Shown here piece after piece: positions 52,398-61,678 of a DNA stretch of 64,000 nt. The notes under the pieces were generated by a model. The model saw only the letters and a list, made by a program, of their open reading frames with translations, had not been told where the DNA came from and did no database searches. Origin of the DNA: Brachybacterium saurashtrense (GTDB lineage: Bacteria > Actinomycetota > Actinomycetes > Actinomycetales > Dermabacteraceae). The stretch lies in NCBI RefSeq assembly GCF_003355475.1, contig NZ_CP031356.1, positions 496,001-560,000 on the forward strand. The letters run 5' to 3'. The number at the start of each line of letters is the position of its first letter. The first letter of the stretch is position 1. The translations under genes were made by a program, and so were the position numbers.

Positions 52398-55292
52398 ATG
52401 GCGACACGTACGTCTTCCCCCGCACGTGCGTCGAAAGGCTCCTCCCGGACCGCCGCGGCCGGCACCTCCCGCACCCGCGCCTCCGGGGCGAACGACCCCT
52501 CGACGCTCCCTCTGCCGGTGCGCGCAGCGCGCTCCGGCTATCTGGCGATCGCCCGGATGGCCGGCGGCCTGGTCCGCTCGATCGGGGTCCAGCGCTGGGA
52601 GGTCGCCCCCGAGCAGCGGCGCGACGGCTACGCCCTGTTCCTGCTCATGATCGCCGTCCTGGTGGCGGTGGTGGAGTGGTGGCAGTCCACCGGCCCGGTG
52701 CTCGGGGCCGTCCACACCGTGGTGGCCGGCACCTTCGGCGTCTCCTCGATGGTGATCCCGCTGCTCGCCGCGGGCTGGTCGCTGCGCATGTTCCGCCGGC
52801 CCGATCAGGTCCGCGCCAACACGCGGATCGCGATCGGCATCGGCATCCTGCTCACCGCGCTCTCCGCGATCGCCGCGGTCTCCGCGCGCCTGCCCGCCCC
52901 GTCCGACGGAATCGACGCGCTGGCGCGCGGCGGCGGCGTGCTCGGCTACCTCGCCGCGGCGCCGCTGGAGGCGCTGGTGCCCCCGGTCGCCGTGGTCGTG
53001 GTGCACTCCGTGCTGATCGCCTTCGGCGTGCTGGTGCTCACCGCCACGCCGGTGGAGTCCATCCCCTCGCGCCTGCACGGCGTGTACGAGGTGATGGTGG
53101 GCCGCAGCGAGGAGGAGGACGAGGAGCGCATCGCCTTCGGCCTTCGCCCGCGCCGCGTGGACCCGGCCGTGCACGAGCAGGCCACCGCCGCGCAGAGCGC
53201 CCCCCGCTCGCGCCGCCGCAGCAAGAAGGAGAAGGCGGAGGCGGAGGCCTCCGAGCGCGATCACGAGAGCTTCGGCTACGTGGGGGACGAGGCCTTCGAG
53301 CAGGGCGTCGCCGAGGAGGAGGCCCGCGGCGGTGGAAAGCGCCGCAGTCGCCGCTCCGGCGCGCGCCGCGGCGCCCCGTCGGACTCCACCGAGGTGTTCG
53401 ACGTCGTCGAGGACGAGAACCAGCGCGCCAAGACCTTCCCCGGCAAGGACGCGGAGAAGCCCGCCGGTCGCGCCGCCGCACCGACGCCCACGGCGCCGTT
53501 GCCCGCCGCCGCCCGGGGCGCCTCCGCGAAGGCCTCCGCGGCGGCCGCCGCGGAGGAGAAGCCCGATCTGGTGCCGCCCCCGATGGGGGACCTGCCGCGC
53601 GCCGGCGAGCAGCTCGAGCTGGCCGGGGACGTCGTCTACACCCTGCCGGAGTCGACCTACCTCGCCGAGGGCCCGCCCCACAAGACCCGCTCCGAGGCCA
53701 ACGACCAGGTGGTCGCCGCCCTCACCGAGACCTTCGCGCAGTTCAAGGTCGACGCCGAGGTGGTGGGCTTCTCGCGCGGCCCCACGGTGACCCGCTACGA
53801 GGTGGAGCTCGCGCCCGGCACCAAGGTCGAGAAGGTCACAGCGCTGGACAAGAACATCTCCTACGCGGTCGCCAGCGCGGACGTGCGCATCCTCTCGCCG
53901 ATCCCCGGCAAGAAGGCGATCGGCATCGAGATCCCCAACACCGATCGCGAGACGGTGGCGCTCGGCGACGTGCTGCGCAGCTCCGTGGCCCGCCGCAACG
54001 AGCACCCGCTGGTGATGGGCGTGGGCAAGGACGTCGAGGGCGGCTACGTGGTCGCGAACCTCGCGAAGATGCCGCACATGCTGGTCGCCGGCGCCACCGG
54101 CGCGGGCAAGTCCAGCTTCGTCAACTCGATGATCACCTCGATCCTGATGCGCGCCACCCCGGAGGAGGTGCGCATGGTGCTGGTGGACCCCAAGCGGGTG
54201 GAGCTCACCATCTACGAGGGGATCCCGCACCTGATCACCCCGATCATCACCAACCCCAAGAAGGCCGCGGAGGCACTGGAGTGGGTGGTCAAGGAGATGG
54301 ACTCCCGCTACGACGACCTCGCCGCCTTCGGCTTCAAGCACATCGACGACTTCAACAAGGCCGTCCGCGCCGGGGACGTGCAGGTGCCGCCCGGCAGCGA
54401 GCGCCGCCTCGCCCCGTACCCGTACCTGCTGGTGGTGGTCGACGAGCTCGCGGACCTCATGATGGTGGCCCCGCGGGACGTCGAGGCCTCGATCCAGCGC
54501 ATCACGCAGCTGGCGCGTGCGGCCGGAATCCACCTGATCCTCGCCACGCAGCGGCCCTCGGTGGACGTCGTCACCGGCATCATCAAGGCCAATGTGCCCA
54601 GCCGCCTCGCCTTCTCCACCTCCTCCCTGCAGGACTCCCGCGTGATCCTGGACGCGGTGGGCGCCGAGAAGCTGATCGGCCAGGGCGACGCGCTGTTCCA
54701 CCCGATGGGCAAGGCCAAGCCGATGCGCGTCCAGGGCGCATGGGTGGGCGAGTCGGAGATCCACAAGGTCGTCGACCACGTCAAGGGGCAGATGAAGCCC
54801 GACTACCGCGAGGACGTCGCCGTGGTCGCCGCGAAGAAGCAGATCGACGACGACATCGGCGACGACCTCGACGTGCTCCTGCAGGCCGCGGAGCTGGTGG
54901 TGACCACCCAGTTCGGCTCCACCTCGATGCTCCAGCGCAAGCTGCGCGTGGGCTTCGCCAAGGCCGGGCGGCTGATGGACCTGCTGGAGTCGCGCGAGAT
55001 CGTGGGCCCCTCGGAGGGGTCCAAGGCACGCGACGTGCTCGTGCACCCCGACGACCTCGGCACGGCCCTGGCCCGCCTCCGCGGCGAGGAGGTCGCGGAC
55101 GAGGGCGAGGACGCGCCCTACGGGGCGGACGACGCCGTCGAGCTGGAGCCCGGCACCGCGGAGGACGCCGCCGCCCACGACCGCTACGGGGAGGACCCGC
55201 TGGCGCAGGACGACGCCGAGCCCGACGTCGACTACCACGACGACGACTCCGGCGCCGAGAGCGAGGACGCCTGGAGCCTCACCGGGCGCTGA
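52398..55292 (+). CDS. ftsK: DNA translocase FtsK/SpoIIIE
   Basis: FtsK pumps chromosomal DNA through the septum and activates Xer recombination. The 964-residue protein has about four membrane helices in the first 220 residues. A linker with charged, Ala-rich repeats (about 230-400) leads to the alpha and beta motor domains with Walker A GATGAGKS (from about 565) and DEXX-type [11 protein letters not shown]. The gamma domain for KOPS recognition ends near residue 890. The last 75 residues are acidic. XerC, its partner, is encoded at 7283. Confidence 0.97.
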   Translation: MATRTSSPARASKGSSRTAAAGTSRTRASGANDPSTLPLPVRAARSGYLAIARMAGGLVRSIGVQRWEVAPEQRRDGYALFLLMIAVLVAVVEWWQSTGPVLGAVHTVVAGTFGVSSMVIPLLAAGWSLRMFRRPDQVRANTRIAIGIGILLTALSAIAAVSARLPAPSDGIDALARGGGVLGYLAAAPLEALVPPVAVVVVHSVLIAFGVLVLTATPVESIPSRLHGVYEVMVGRSEEEDEERIAFGLRPRRVDPAVHEQATAAQSAPRSRRRSKKEKAEAEASERDHESFGYVGDEAFEQGVAEEEARGGGKRRSRRSGARRGAPSDSTEVFDVVEDENQRAKTFPGKDAEKPAGRAAAPTPTAPLPAAARGASAKASAAAAAEEKPDLVPPPMGDLPRAGEQLELAGDVVYTLPESTYLAEGPPHKTRSEANDQVVAALTETFAQFKVDAEVVGFSRGPTVTRYEVELAPGTKVEKVTALDKNISYAVASADVRILSPIPGKKAIGIEIPNTDRETVALGDVLRSSVARRNEHPLVMGVGKDVEGGYVVANLAKMPHMLVAGATGAGKSSFVNSMITSILMRATPEEVRMVLVDPKRVELTIYEGIPHLITPIITNPKKAAEALEWVVKEMDSRYDDLAAFGFKHIDDFNKAVRAGDVQVPPGSERRLAPYPYLLVVVDELADLMMVAPRDVEASIQRITQLARAAGIHLILATQRPSVDVVTGIIKANVPSRLAFSTSSLQDSRVILDAVGAEKLIGQGDALFHPMGKAKPMRVQGAWVGESEIHKVVDHVKGQMKPDYREDVAVVAAKKQIDDDIGDDLDVLLQAAELVVTTQFGSTSMLQRKLRVGFAKAGRLMDLLESREIVGPSEGSKARDVLVHPDDLGTALARLRGEEVADEGEDAPYGADDAVELEPGTAEDAAAHDRYGEDPLAQDDAEPDVDYHDDDSGAESEDAWSLTGR

Positions 55293-55336
55293 GCGTTCCG
55301 GACCCCACCATCCACCCCGCAGCTCAGGAGCCCTCG

Positions 55337-55936
55337 ATGACCGCCCCCCGCACCCCGGAGGTCCCCCTCTGGAACATCGCCAACATCCTCACCATGGTGC
55401 GCTGCGCCATGGTGCCCCTGCTGGTGGTGCTCGCCGTGCTGTACCCCGACTCCGTCGGCGGGCGCCTGCTGGTCGCGGCAATGTTCGTGCTGGCGATGAT
55501 CACGGACTTCCTCGACGGGCACCTCGCCCGCAGCCGGAACCTCATCACCGACTTCGGCAAGATCGTCGATCCCATCGCGGACAAGGCGATGACCGGCGCC
55601 GCGCTGATCATGCTCTCGGTGTGGGAGTACGTGCCGTGGTGGATGACCGTCCTCATCCTGGTGCGCGAGTTCGGGATCACCGTCATGCGCTTCACGATCC
55701 TGAAGTACGGGGCGCTGCCGGCGAACATGGCGGGCAAGGCCAAGACCATGGTCCAGACCATCGCGATCACCTTCTGCCTGATCCCCTTCGAGCTCTGGTG
55801 GGAGCCGGCGCGCTGGATTGGGCTGGCGCTGGTGCTGCTGGCCGTGGTGCTCACGGTGTGGTCCGGCCTGGTGAACCTGAAGGACGGCCTGCGGCTGCGA
55901 CGTGAGGCCCTCACCGGGAGCTCGAGCGCGTCGTGA
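55337..55936 (+). CDS. pgsA: CDP-diacylglycerol-glycerol-3-phosphate 3-phosphatidyltransferase
   Basis: PgsA makes phosphatidylglycerolphosphate from CDP-diacylglycerol. The 199-residue membrane protein has the CDP-alcohol phosphotransferase signature (DG..AR.....G...D...D) in DFLDGHLARSRN and DFGKIVDPIADK, with about four to five hydrophobic helices. It overlaps the cinA start by 4 nt (GTGA). The order ftsK-pgsA-cinA-clgR is standard in Actinobacteria. Confidence 0.95.
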   Translation: MTAPRTPEVPLWNIANILTMVRCAMVPLLVVLAVLYPDSVGGRLLVAAMFVLAMITDFLDGHLARSRNLITDFGKIVDPIADKAMTGAALIMLSVWEYVPWWMTVLILVREFGITVMRFTILKYGALPANMAGKAKTMVQTIAITFCLIPFELWWEPARWIGLALVLLAVVLTVWSGLVNLKDGLRLRREALTGSSSAS

Positions 55937-56418
55937 GCCTGGCCGTCGATCCCGCGGAGGCGGTGATCGCGGCGGCGCGCGAACGCGGAGCGATGCTCGC
56001 CACCGCCGAGTCGCTCACCGCCGGTGCCCTGGTGGCGCGCCTGGTGGACGTGCCCGGGGCGAGCGCCGTGGTCGCCGGGGGAGCGGCCTGCTACTCCTAT
56101 GAGGCGAAGACGCGTGTGCTGGGCGTCGAGGCGGAGGAGCTCGCGCGCACGGGGGCGGTGACCGCCTCTGTCGCCGCGGCGATGGCCCAGGGGGCGCTGT
56201 CCCTCTACCGCGCGGATCTCTCCGTCTCCACCACCGGGGTGGCCGGGCCGGGGCCCGACGAGCGCGGGGTCCCCGAGGGCACTGTGCATCTCGGGCTGGC
56301 GCGCCCGGGCGCGCCCACCCTCACCCGTGAGCTCCGTCTCAGCGGAGGGAGGGCACGGATCCGCGCCCTCAGCGTCGAGGCGGCGCTGGCTCTGCTCGTC
56401 GAGGCGCTCACGGACTGA
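55933..56418 (+). CDS. cinA: CinA C-terminal domain protein (PncC-type amidohydrolase)
   Basis: A 161-residue protein equal to the C-terminal domain of CinA, homologous to nicotinamide-nucleotide amidohydrolase PncC. Motifs are TAESLTAGALVARLVDVPGAS, GGAACYSYEAKTRVLG and STTGVAGPGPDERGVPEGTVHLGLA. The N-terminal ADP-ribose pyrophosphatase-like domain of full CinA is absent. NMN deamidation is the known activity of the family. It starts with GTG overlapping the pgsA stop. Confidence 0.93.
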   Translation: MSLAVDPAEAVIAAARERGAMLATAESLTAGALVARLVDVPGASAVVAGGAACYSYEAKTRVLGVEAEELARTGAVTASVAAAMAQGALSLYRADLSVSTTGVAGPGPDERGVPEGTVHLGLARPGAPTLTRELRLSGGRARIRALSVEAALALLVEALTD

Positions 56419-56508
56419 CCGCGCCCCCAGCTCAGCGCGTCGGGGCCGGGCCGGGAGCGGAGCCGTCCCGTTCTCCACACTGTCCAGGCACCCCTCGGGG
56501 AGGGCCAC

Positions 56509-56514
56509 TACACT
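56509..56514 (+). promoter_or_regulatory. clgR -10 box TACACT
   Basis: TACACT gives a leader of about 108 nt to the ATG at 56629. No clear -35 or ClgR self-binding palindrome was found. Confidence 0.4.
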
Positions 56515-56628
56515 TTGGGGAACATTCTCGCGGTGTCCTGCGTTGAGCTGGTCGTGATGACGACGATCCACCCCTCCACCGCACCGCACCATGTGTTCGT
56601 CCCGAGTCAGAGGAAGGGGGGCAGGTCC

Positions 56629-56934
56629 ATGATCCTGTTCCGCCAGGAGCTGGGCGACGTGCTCCGCGATGCGCGCCGCTCCCAGGGCCGGACCCTGCGA
56701 CAGGTGTCCTCCGATGCTCGCGTGTCGCTGGGCTACCTCAGCGAGATCGAGCGCGGCCAGAAGGAGGCCTCCAGCGAGCTCCTCCTCTCGGTGACCGATG
56801 CCCTCGGGCTCCCGCTCTCCTTCGTGCTGCGCGAGGTCTCCGACCGGATCGCGATCGCCGAGCAGGTCACCATCCCGGACACGGTCCCCGAGGGCCTCGC
56901 CGACGACGCCGCGCCGCTCGTCGGCGCCCGCTGA
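56629..56934 (+). CDS. clgR: XRE-family regulator, ClgR-like
   Basis: A 101-residue transcription factor with an N-terminal XRE/Cro-type helix-turn-helix (residues 5-62: [37 protein letters not shown]). In Actinobacteria this protein between cinA and recA is ClgR, which activates clp protease genes. The ATG at 56629 has a ribosome-binding site (AGGAAGGGGG). An open frame to 56515 is ignored because the added residues are not family-like. Confidence 0.88.
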   Translation: MILFRQELGDVLRDARRSQGRTLRQVSSDARVSLGYLSEIERGQKEASSELLLSVTDALGLPLSFVLREVSDRIAIAEQVTIPDTVPEGLADDAAPLVGAR

Positions 56935-56935
56935 G

Positions 56936-57160
56936 GTGCGCCGCAGCGAGTTCGCGGAGCTGGCCGACCACGTGTTCGGCCCCGTGCTCGCCCGCACGTA
57001 CACGCACGACCTCGTGCTCGAGGAGATCGGCGGCGTCACCGCCGTCGAGGCCCTCGAGCGCGGGGTCGCCGTGCGTGCGGTGTGGAGCGCCCTGTGCGAC
57101 GCGATGGACGTCCCGGAGTCCGCGCGCTGGGAGGTGCGGGACCCGCAGCGACGGCGCTGA
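56936..57160 (+). CDS. DUF3046 family protein
   Basis: A 74-residue DUF3046 protein. Such small proteins occur immediately before recA throughout Actinobacteria; their function is unknown to me. The family signature RRSEFAELADHVFG and YTHDLVLEEIGGVTAVEAL with WSALCDAMDVP is clear. The GTG start begins 2 nt after the clgR stop, so the two are coupled. Confidence 0.9.
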   Translation: MRRSEFAELADHVFGPVLARTYTHDLVLEEIGGVTAVEALERGVAVRAVWSALCDAMDVPESARWEVRDPQRRR

Positions 57161-57203
57161 GCCGCCCGCCCGGAGCGCGCATGCCTGCGGCGGCGGTGCT
57201 CCT

Positions 57204-57302
57204 GCGCGACGGGGACTGCGCACGTCCGGCGTCCCTGCCCGGCGGGGACCGCGCGCGACCGGCACGCCGGCGCGGCGGGGACCGCGCGAGACCGGGGCCG
57301 CA
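57204..57302. repeat. Three degenerate 33-bp tandem repeats upstream of recA
   Basis: Copies at 57204-57236, 57237-57269 and 57270-57302 are each 33 bp. Copies two and three share the core GGCGGGGACCGCGCG, and copy one is a diverged version (GACGGGGACTGCGCA). They end 39 bp before the SOS box. The spacing of 33 bp is about three helical turns. Confidence 0.75.
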
Positions 57303-57341
57303 TGAGACCGCGGTCGCGACACGCCCGCAGCAGTCGCGTGT

Positions 57342-57363
57342 TCGAACGTCTGTTCGGTAGTGT
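57342..57363 (+). promoter_or_regulatory. LexA-binding SOS box and -10 of the recA promoter
   Basis: TCGAACGTCTGTTCGG (57342-57357) matches the actinobacterial SOS consensus TCGAACRNRYGTTCGA at all but the last base, and contains the palindrome CGAAC-N4-GTTCG. TAGTGT follows directly (57358-57363) as -10. LexA bound here would block polymerase, so recA should be induced by DNA damage. Confidence 0.85.
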
Positions 57364-57469
57364 GTGCTCCGACGGTCCCTCCGGCACCCCTCACGCACCG
57401 ACTGCCCCTCCCCGATGCTCCGCCCTCCACAGCGGAGCGGGGGCGGCGGCGAGTGTCGGGGCCGGCGCC

Positions 57470-57475
57470 TAGTGT
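57470..57475 (+). promoter_or_regulatory. Possible second, SOS-independent recA promoter (-10 TAGTGT)
   Basis: A second copy of TAGTGT lies 54 nt before the recA ATG and has no SOS box. Two recA promoters, one LexA-controlled and one not, are known in mycobacteria; here this is inferred only from the repeated hexamer. Confidence 0.35.
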
Positions 57476-57528
57476 GGCCGCAACGGTCACCGCGCCGGGA
57501 CGCCCGGCTCTCAGGAAGGAACACGCAG

Positions 57529-58635
57529 ATGGCTGCTTCGAAGTCCGCACCCAAGTCCGCCTCCAAGGATCGCGGCTCCTCGCTCGACAACGCGCTCGCC
57601 CAGATCGACCGCCAGTTCGGCAAGGGCTCGATCATGCGACTGGGCGACGACACCCGCCCGCCGGTCGAGGTGATCCCCACCGGTTCGGTCGCGCTGGACG
57701 CCGCCCTCGGCATCGGAGGCCTGCCCCGCGGCCGCATCGTGGAGGTCTACGGCCCGGAGTCCTCGGGCAAGACCACCGTGGCCCTGCACGCCGTCGCCAA
57801 CGCGCAGCGCAACGGCGGCATCGCGGCGTTCATCGACGCCGAGCACGCCCTGGACCCGGAGTATGCGAAGAAGCTCGGCGTGGACACCGACGCCCTGCTG
57901 GTCTCGCAGCCGGACACCGGCGAGCAGGCGCTGGAGATCACCGACATGCTGATCCGCTCCGGTGCGCTGGACATCGTGGTGGTCGACTCCGTGGCCGCCC
58001 TCGTGCCCAAGGCCGAGATCGAGGGCGAGATGGGCGACTCCCACGTGGGCCTGCAGGCACGCCTGATGTCCCAGGCGCTGCGCAAGCTCACCGGTGCGCT
58101 CTCCTCCTCCGGCACCACCGCGATCTTCATCAACCAGCTGCGCGAGAAGATCGGCGTGTTCTTCGGCAGCCCGGAGACCACCACCGGCGGCAAGGCGCTG
58201 AAGTTCTACGCCTCGGTGCGGATGGACATCCGCCGGATCGAGACCCTGAAGTCCGGCGCGGACTCCGTGGGCAACCGCACCCGCGTCAAGGTGGTGAAGA
58301 ACAAGATGGCCCCGCCCTTCAAGCAGGCCGAGTTCGACATCCTCTACGGCGAGGGCATCTCCCGCGAGGGCGGTCTGCTCGATCTCGGCGTGGAGCACGG
58401 CGTGGTCCGCAAGTCCGGTGCCTGGTTCACCTACGAGGGCGACCAGCTCGGTCAGGGCAAGGAGAACTCCCGCCAGTTCCTCAAGGACAACCCGGATCTC
58501 GCGGCCGAGATCGAGGAGAAGATCCTGCGCACCCTCGGCGTCGGAAAGTACGCGACGGAGCAGGCCGCCCCGGAGGCGGAGGCTCCGCTGGGTGAGGACG
58601 AGTTCCTCGACGAGGACGTCCCGGTCACGATCTGA
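57529..58635 (+). CDS. recA: Recombinase RecA
   Basis: RecA coats single-stranded DNA, drives homologous recombination and triggers LexA self-cleavage. The 368-residue protein has the Walker A motif GPESSGKT (from residue 75), the MAW-type region [42 protein letters not shown] and the L2 loop [16 protein letters not shown]. The tail is acidic. No intein is present. The ATG at 57529 follows CAGGAAGGA. Confidence 0.98.
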   Translation: MAASKSAPKSASKDRGSSLDNALAQIDRQFGKGSIMRLGDDTRPPVEVIPTGSVALDAALGIGGLPRGRIVEVYGPESSGKTTVALHAVANAQRNGGIAAFIDAEHALDPEYAKKLGVDTDALLVSQPDTGEQALEITDMLIRSGALDIVVVDSVAALVPKAEIEGEMGDSHVGLQARLMSQALRKLTGALSSSGTTAIFINQLREKIGVFFGSPETTTGGKALKFYASVRMDIRRIETLKSGADSVGNRTRVKVVKNKMAPPFKQAEFDILYGEGISREGGLLDLGVEHGVVRKSGAWFTYEGDQLGQGKENSRQFLKDNPDLAAEIEEKILRTLGVGKYATEQAAPEAEAPLGEDEFLDEDVPVTI

Positions 58636-58643
58636 CCCGCGGC

Positions 58644-59267
58644 ATGACCTCACCCCGCCACGCCGACGACGGTGCGCTGCGCGAGCACCTCGCGCAGCGC
58701 ACCCGTCAGATCCTCGAGGCGCCGCGCCCCGCCCCGGACCCCGAGGGGGCCGCCCGGGAGAAGGCCGTGGTGCACGAGTGCCGCTACCTGATGCGCCTGC
58801 TCGCCTCCCGTCGTCGGTCCGCCGGGGAGATGCGTGAGCGCCTGGAGCGGCGCGAGGTCCCCGCTGACGTTGCCCACGAGGCCATGGCCCGGATCGACAG
58901 GGCTGGCCTGGTCGATGACGCTGGCTTCGCGCGGGACTGGGTGGCCCAGCGCCGTGCGCTCAGAGCGCTCGGCGACGAGGCGCTGCGCCGTGAGCTGGCG
59001 GCGAAGCACGTCGCCGCCCCGCTGATCGACGCCGCGCTCCGCGAGGGCGAGGACGACGAGGAGCAGCGCTGCCGGGAGCTCATCCGCTCGCGGCTCGGCG
59101 CCCGGGACCTCGAGCAGCTGCGGCAGGAGCGGGACGGCGCGCATCGCCGTCGCCTCTCCCGCCGGCTGGACGCCCTGCTCACCCGCAAGGGGTATCCCGG
59201 GGACCTCGCCGTGCGCGTCATCGCCGGCGAGCTGCGCGCCGCCGCGGAGGAGGGCACTGCCGCCTGA
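58644..59267 (+). CDS. recX: Regulatory protein RecX
   Basis: RecX binds RecA filaments and limits their activity. The 207-residue protein consists of helical three-helix repeats: ECRYLMRLLASRRRSAGEMRERL, ARIDRAGLVDDAGFARDWV and the C-terminal LLTRKGYPGDLAVRVIAGEL. It starts 8 nt after the recA stop and shares its transcript, so it is SOS-induced with recA. Confidence 0.95.
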   Translation: MTSPRHADDGALREHLAQRTRQILEAPRPAPDPEGAAREKAVVHECRYLMRLLASRRRSAGEMRERLERREVPADVAHEAMARIDRAGLVDDAGFARDWVAQRRALRALGDEALRRELAAKHVAAPLIDAALREGEDDEEQRCRELIRSRLGARDLEQLRQERDGAHRRRLSRRLDALLTRKGYPGDLAVRVIAGELRAAAEEGTAA

Positions 59268-59359
59268 CCGGGCACGCCGGAGCGCCGTTCGGCCCGCGGC
59301 CGTGATGCGCGCCATCGTCGATTCCGTCCACTGGGGCGCGCCCGCCCGGCGCCGCGCCG

Positions 59360-59365
59360 TACCCT
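59360..59365 (+). promoter_or_regulatory. miaB -10 box TACCCT
   Basis: TACCCT ends 9 nt before the ATG at 59375. The gap contains GGAGG, which overlaps the expected transcription start, so the leader would be about 3 nt or the start is leaderless. Confidence 0.4.
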
Positions 59366-59374
59366 GGAGGCACT

Positions 59375-60973
59375 ATGTCGCTCAGCCCGCTCGCCCCGCA
59401 GACGACTCCGGACCACCGCACGGCCGGCGCGTCGTCCCAGCCCCGCGGCACCTACCAGGTGCGCACCTTCGGCTGCCAGATGAATGTCCACGACTCCGAG
59501 CGCCTCACCGGCATGCTGGAGGACTCCGGCTACGTCCCGGCGCCGGGAGACGCCGACGCCCGCAAGGGCGAGGTGGACGTGATCGTGTTCAACACTTGCG
59601 CGGTGCGGGAGAACGCCGCGAACAAGCTCTACGGCACGCTCGGCTCCCTGCGCCCGGGCAAGGACGCCAACCCCGGGATGCAGATCGCCGTGGGCGGGTG
59701 CCTGGCGCAGAAGGACCGCGACACGATCGTGGAGCGCGCCCCCTGGGTGGACGTCGTCTTCGGCACCCACAACCTCGGGTCGCTGCCGGTGCTGCTGGAC
59801 CGCTCCCGGCACAACGCCGAGGCGCAGGTGGAGATCCTCGAGTCTCTCGAGGTGTTCCCCTCCACCCTGCCCACCCGTCGGGAGAGCGCCTACGCGGCCT
59901 GGGTCTCCATCTCCGTGGGCTGCAACAACACCTGCACCTTCTGCATCGTGCCCTCGCTGCGCGGCAAGGAGAAGGACCGCCGCCCCGGCGACGTCCTCGC
60001 CGAGGTGCGGGACGTGGTGGACTCCGGCGCCATCGAGGTGACGCTGCTGGGACAGAACGTGAACTCCTACGGCGTCGAGTTCGGCGACCGCGGCGCCTTC
60101 GCGAAGCTGCTGCGGGCCTGCGGCGAGATCGACGGCCTCGAGCGCGTGCGCTTCACCTCCCCGCATCCCGCCATGTTCACCGACGACGTGATCGACGCGA
60201 TGGCGGAGACCCCGAACGTGATGCCTCAGCTGCACATGCCGCTGCAGTCCGGCAGCGACGACGTGCTGCGGCGCATGAAGCGCTCCTACCGCTCGAAGAA
60301 GTTCCTGGGGATCCTCGAGAAGGTGCGGGCGCGCATCCCCGAGGCCGCGATCACCACCGACATCATCGTCGGATTCCCCGGTGAGACGGAGGAGGACTTC
60401 CAGCGCACCCTCGAGGTGGTCGAGGCCTCCCGCTTCTCCAGCGCCTTCACCTTCCAGTACTCCATCCGGCCCGGCACCCCGGCGGCCACCATGGAGGACC
60501 AGCTGCCCAAGGAGGTGGTGCAGGAGCGCTTCGAGCGGCTGATCGCGCTCCAGGACCGCATCACCCACGAGGAGAACCTTGCGCGCGAGGGGCGCACGGT
60601 GGAGATCCTGATCGCCGAGGGGGAGGGGGACCGCGATGCGGAGACCCACCGCCTCTCGGGCCGCGCCCGCGATCACCGCCTGGTGCACGTCGCACTGCCC
60701 CCGGATCTCCCGGCCGCCGAGCGTCCTCGCCCCGGGGACTTGGTGACGGCGACCGTCACCCGCGCGGCGCCCCACTACCTGATCGCCGACAGCGCCCTCG
60801 ATCCGACCTCCGCAGCGACGGCCGCCGAGCGGCTCTCGGTGCGCCGCACCCGCTCCGGCGACGCCTGGGAGGCCGGGGTCCAGGGGCTGGACACGGGCGG
60901 CTCCTGCGGCACCGGCGGCAGCGCCCCGGCGGGGCCGGTCACCCTGGGGATGCCGAGCCTGCGCTCCCGCTGA
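59375..60973 (+). CDS. miaB: tRNA-2-methylthio-N6-dimethylallyladenosine synthase MiaB
   Basis: MiaB adds the methylthio group to i6A37 of tRNAs after MiaA has isoprenylated it. The 532-residue protein has the N-terminal UPF0004 domain ([15 protein letters not shown]), the radical-SAM cluster cysteines in [11 protein letters not shown] (from residue 183) and the TRAM domain near 430-480. A 50-residue tail follows. It forms a pathway pair with miaA at 61679, separated by a YbjN-like gene on the opposite strand. Confidence 0.96.
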   Translation: MSLSPLAPQTTPDHRTAGASSQPRGTYQVRTFGCQMNVHDSERLTGMLEDSGYVPAPGDADARKGEVDVIVFNTCAVRENAANKLYGTLGSLRPGKDANPGMQIAVGGCLAQKDRDTIVERAPWVDVVFGTHNLGSLPVLLDRSRHNAEAQVEILESLEVFPSTLPTRRESAYAAWVSISVGCNNTCTFCIVPSLRGKEKDRRPGDVLAEVRDVVDSGAIEVTLLGQNVNSYGVEFGDRGAFAKLLRACGEIDGLERVRFTSPHPAMFTDDVIDAMAETPNVMPQLHMPLQSGSDDVLRRMKRSYRSKKFLGILEKVRARIPEAAITTDIIVGFPGETEEDFQRTLEVVEASRFSSAFTFQYSIRPGTPAATMEDQLPKEVVQERFERLIALQDRITHEENLAREGRTVEILIAEGEGDRDAETHRLSGRARDHRLVHVALPPDLPAAERPRPGDLVTATVTRAAPHYLIADSALDPTSAATAAERLSVRRTRSGDAWEAGVQGLDTGGSCGTGGSAPAGPVTLGMPSLRSR

Positions 60974-61030
60974 CGGAGGCGGGCCCGGTCGGGGGCCGAG
61001 GCCGTTCGGCCGGCGGCCGAGGGCGTCCGG

Positions 61031-61522
61031 TCAGCAGTCGAGGTCGTCGAGCTCGGCGCCGAGCCGCTCCTCGAGGCTGTGGAAGAAGGCGATCACGGTG
61101 CTCAGTCCGCAGGTGATCGCATTGTCGATCTGGGAGTCCAGCGCCCCGGCGCGGAAATCGGCGGCGAGCTCGCCGTACACGCCCAGCAGGCCCTCGGACT
61201 CGCGGCGCACGTACACCTTCGGCCAGATGCGGTTCATGTTCCACTCGTTGCAGAGCTTGACCATCTCGACCTTGCGGGTGACGTCCACCGAGTGGCTCCA
61301 GCGCCCCCGGGTCTGGAACACGCCGTTCTCGTCGCCGGAGACCATGAACTGGAAGCGGTAGTCGTCGAAGCGGGCGCGGAGGATCTCCGGATGCTCCCCG
61401 TCCTCGACGTAGGAGTAGCCGTGCCGGGAGAGGCTCTGCTCGACCCGCGCCAGGGACAGGGGCGCCAGCTCGTCGGCCGAGCCCGTTCCCGTGTGCACAG
61501 GGGACTCGTGCGGTGCAGTCAC
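61031..61522 (-). CDS. YbjN-domain protein
   Basis: A 163-residue protein of the YbjN (DUF1790/T3SS-chaperone-like fold) type: LSLARVEQSLSRHGYSYVED, RFQFMVSGDENGVFQTRGRW, CNEWNMNRIWPKVYVRRESEG and a helical C-terminus. The GTG start at 61522 has the ribosome-binding site GAGGTGGGAA. Similar proteins lie between miaB and miaA in other Actinobacteria; their role is unknown to me. Confidence 0.88.
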   Translation of the reverse strand: MTAPHESPVHTGTGSADELAPLSLARVEQSLSRHGYSYVEDGEHPEILRARFDDYRFQFMVSGDENGVFQTRGRWSHSVDVTRKVEMVKLCNEWNMNRIWPKVYVRRESEGLLGVYGELAADFRAGALDSQIDNAITCGLSTVIAFFHSLEERLGAELDDLDC

Positions 61523-61582
61523 TTCCCACCTCGGGGTTCGCTAGAGGGGTCCGTGCGGACCCGGATCTGAGGATCGCCGATC

Positions 61583-61588
61583 ACCATA
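61583..61588 (-). promoter_or_regulatory. -10 box TATGGT for the YbjN-domain gene
   Basis: On the minus strand TATGGT fits TANNNT and would give a leader of about 55 nt to the GTG at 61522. Confidence 0.35.
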
Positions 61589-61665
61589 CCCCGTTCGCCC
61601 CCGGGCGTCGCCTCCCCGGTCCGTGATCCCGCCGACCCTCCTGCTCGCCCCGCCCGGAGCGCCGA

Positions 61666-61671
61666 TAGGGT
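61666..61671 (+). promoter_or_regulatory. miaA -10 box TAGGGT; leaderless start likely
   Basis: TAGGGT ends 7 nt before the ATG at 61679 with no Shine-Dalgarno sequence between. It rules against the GTG at 61670, which overlaps the box. Confidence 0.45.
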
Positions 61672-61678
61672 GCCGAGC

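Larger units (their letters stand above)
57161..57528 (+). other. DUF3046-recA intergenic region
   Basis: This 368-nt gap holds three 33-bp repeats (57204-57302), the SOS box (57342-57357) and two -10 boxes ahead of recA. The repeats stay open in several frames on both strands and would encode Arg/Pro/Gly-rich 11-residue repeats, but I see no ribosome-binding site or homology supporting a gene. Confidence 0.55.

Noticed and set aside
50283..55238. A 1651-codon open frame on the minus strand opposite dapA, rnj and ftsK
   Set aside because: It is antisense to three clear core genes and is a His/Val/Gly/Arg-rich low-complexity translation typical of GC3-rich antisense frames; it has no domain I recognise.
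57075..57305. Repeat-coding frames with PARRGPRATGT-like 11-residue repeats before recA
   Set aside because: The frames begin inside DUF3046 in another reading frame, have no start with a ribosome-binding site, and exist on both strands because a 33-bp DNA repeat is divisible by three.
57364..57528. Upstream extension of the recA reading frame
   Set aside because: The extra 55 residues are not RecA-like and the SOS promoter region directly precedes them; the ATG at 57529 has a ribosome-binding site and matches family length.
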